NCBI GenBank assembly: GCA_045564455.1
Contig: JBJLHG010000002.1
Location: forward strand, 186,001 to 250,000
From: CASICS01 sp045564455
GTDB taxonomy: Bacteria; Pseudomonadota; Gammaproteobacteria; Magnimaribacterales; AG-339-G14
Direction: 5' to 3'
DNA: 64,000 nucleotides
The position numbers and the translations under genes were made by a program. Below the pieces are notes generated by a model. It was given only the letters and a program-made list of their open reading frames with translations, was not told the origin of the DNA and did not search any database. Within the stretch, counting starts at the first letter, position 1. Each line of letters begins with the position of its first letter. Below are positions 62,905 to 64,000 of the stretch, piece by piece.

Positions 62905-63825
62905 ATGTTAGATAAAAATATTCTGGAAGATAACAAGAAAAAGATTTTAATTCTTGGATCAAATGGGCAAATCGGAAAGCATCTCTCAAAAGATTTAACC
63001 ACGCTCGGCGAAGTAATTTCCTTAGACAGAGATGGATTTGATTTTGAAAATCCAAAATCTTTAGATTTAATCATTAAAACAATAAATCCAAAATTTATTA
63101 TTAATGCAGCTGCATACACAAACGTCGATGGCGCAGAGGATTTTGAAAAGAATGCCTATCAAGTTAATGCTTTGACAGTAAAAAAACTAGCAATTTTGGC
63201 CCATGAAAACGACGCCGTTTTAATACACTTTTCAACTGATTATGTATTTGATGGCTCAAAAGAAAAACCTTATTCAGAGAATGATACTGCAAAGCCTATC
63301 TCAGTTTATGGAAATTCTAAATTAGAAGGAGAAAAATTTATTGCTGAGGCATGTTCAAAGTACTTAATTTTGAGGACCAGCGGTGTTATTTCAAAAAATG
63401 ACGACAACTTCATTTCAAAAATAATTAATCTATCTAAAGACAGAGATGAGTTAAATATTGTTTCAGATCAAGAGACTAGTTTAAATTTTTCGGGTTTTAT
63501 TTCTTCGGCTGTTTATAAAATAATTACTTCACTTGAACAAAATTTAAATAAAGAAAATAGATGGGGAACCTATCATCTTTCTGGTAGTGAATCAGGCACT
63601 TGGTTTGAATTTGCTAAGTTCACTCAAGAGATATCAAAAAAAATATATCTAAAATCTAGCTTTTCTATGATAGATATAAATCCGATACCTTCATCAAAAT
63701 TTACTCAAAGAGCTAAAAGACCAAAATATTCTTTTCTCTCTTCTGTTAAATTAAAAGATAACTTTGGAATAGAATTACCTAATTGGAAAAAAAGCATTAT
63801 TGAAATTATGGGAAATAATGAATAA
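62905..63825 (+). CDS. rmlD: dTDP-4-dehydrorhamnose reductase
   Basis: Last step of dTDP-L-rhamnose synthesis. The 306-residue SDR protein has ILILGSNGQIGKHLSKDL near residue 14, INAAAYTNVDGAED, HFSTDYVFDG and YGNSKLEGE with the catalytic Tyr-x3-Lys. A short charged N-terminal extension (LDKNILEDNKKK) precedes the nucleotide fold. It overlaps rmlA by 8 bases. Confidence 0.94.
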   Translation: MLDKNILEDNKKKILILGSNGQIGKHLSKDLTTLGEVISLDRDGFDFENPKSLDLIIKTINPKFIINAAAYTNVDGAEDFEKNAYQVNALTVKKLAILAHENDAVLIHFSTDYVFDGSKEKPYSENDTAKPISVYGNSKLEGEKFIAEACSKYLILRTSGVISKNDDNFISKIINLSKDRDELNIVSDQETSLNFSGFISSAVYKIITSLEQNLNKENRWGTYHLSGSESGTWFEFAKFTQEISKKIYLKSSFSMIDINPIPSSKFTQRAKRPKYSFLSSVKLKDNFGIELPNWKKSIIEIMGNNE

Positions 63826-64000
63826 AACTATAAATAATAGAAAAGGAATTATATTAGCTGGAGGAGTTGGTTCAAGGCTTCATCCACTTACACAAGTTAT
63901 TTCGAAACAATTACTTCCTGTCTTTGACAAACCTATGGTCTATTATCCTCTTTCAACACTTATGCTTGCTGGAATAAAAGAAATAGCAATAATATCTACA
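63818..64000 (+). CDS. rmlA: Glucose-1-phosphate thymidylyltransferase, N-terminal part (runs off the window)
   Basis: First step of dTDP-L-rhamnose synthesis. The 61 visible codons contain GIILAGGVGSRLHPLT, the nucleotide-binding signature, and SKQLLPVFDKPMVYYPLSTL, with the catalytic-site lysine. A histidine stands where most family members have tyrosine in the RLxPLT stretch. The start lies 8 bases inside the rmlD end. Confidence 0.93.
   Translation, partial: MNKTINNRKGIILAGGVGSRLHPLTQVISKQLLPVFDKPMVYYPLSTLMLAGIKEIAIIST

Overview
The window looks like the chromosomal replication-origin region of a low-GC, streamlined marine gammaproteobacterium. The gene order rpmH-rnpA-yidD-yidC-mnmE-mnmG-rsmG-parA-parB-atpBEFHAGDC-glmU-glmS, next to dnaA-dnaN-recF-gyrB, is the classic gammaproteobacterial origin neighbourhood. 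AT-rich DNA, very short intergenic gaps, many TTG starts and an accessory set rich in 2-oxoglutarate dioxygenases, glutathione-linked enzymes and small membrane proteins suggest a SAR86-like lineage. That assignment is inference from content, not from a marker-gene tree. No tRNA, rRNA, CRISPR array or insertion sequence was seen, and no gene-free stretch exceeds about 260 bases.

Layout. 1-6132 (minus strand): an aa3-type cytochrome c oxidase operon, ctaC-ctaD-ctaG-ctaE, then SURF1, an SCO-like protein and ctaA, with a DUF2909 gene facing it. The ctaE gene is broken by a single-base frameshift in an A8/T8 run. 6178-8035 (minus): aroE, tsaC, purE. 8098-14390 (plus): def, fmt, trkA, trkH, a single-chain glycyl-tRNA synthetase and gmhB. 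14387-20278 (minus): gyrB, recF, dnaN, dnaA, with a perfect parS site inside recF. 20279-20442: probable oriC with two perfect inverted DnaA boxes. 20443-38208 (plus): the rpmH-to-glmS core block, including ParAB and the whole F1Fo ATP synthase.

38209-56752 is an accessory region that starts directly after glmS. It holds an exported MsrA-thioredoxin-MsrB fusion, a ceramidase-like enzyme, an SGNH-like lipoprotein, two iron/2-oxoglutarate oxygenases, an FG-GAP lipoprotein, a MerC-like protein, MAPEG, GST and isomerase genes, a fatty-acid desaturase, an enoyl-CoA hydratase, an esterase, cytochrome b561, VOC proteins and several unknown membrane proteins. Two observations stand out here. A 15-codon, 8-cysteine ORF sits exactly where a strong -10 box would start a leaderless mRNA, upstream of a TauD-family dioxygenase. 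A near-copy of the 3' end of glmS lies about 470 bp beyond the real one.

56805-64000 (plus) is envelope biogenesis: psd and pssA for phosphatidylethanolamine, a serine hydrolase, an acyltransferase, a second MAPEG protein, a glycosyltransferase and the dTDP-rhamnose genes rmlB, rmlD and the start of rmlA, probably the edge of an O-antigen locus. Together the core genes cover respiration, ATP synthesis, replication and segregation, and translation initiation; the accessory genes point to lipid remodelling, oxidative and electrophile defence, and scavenging.
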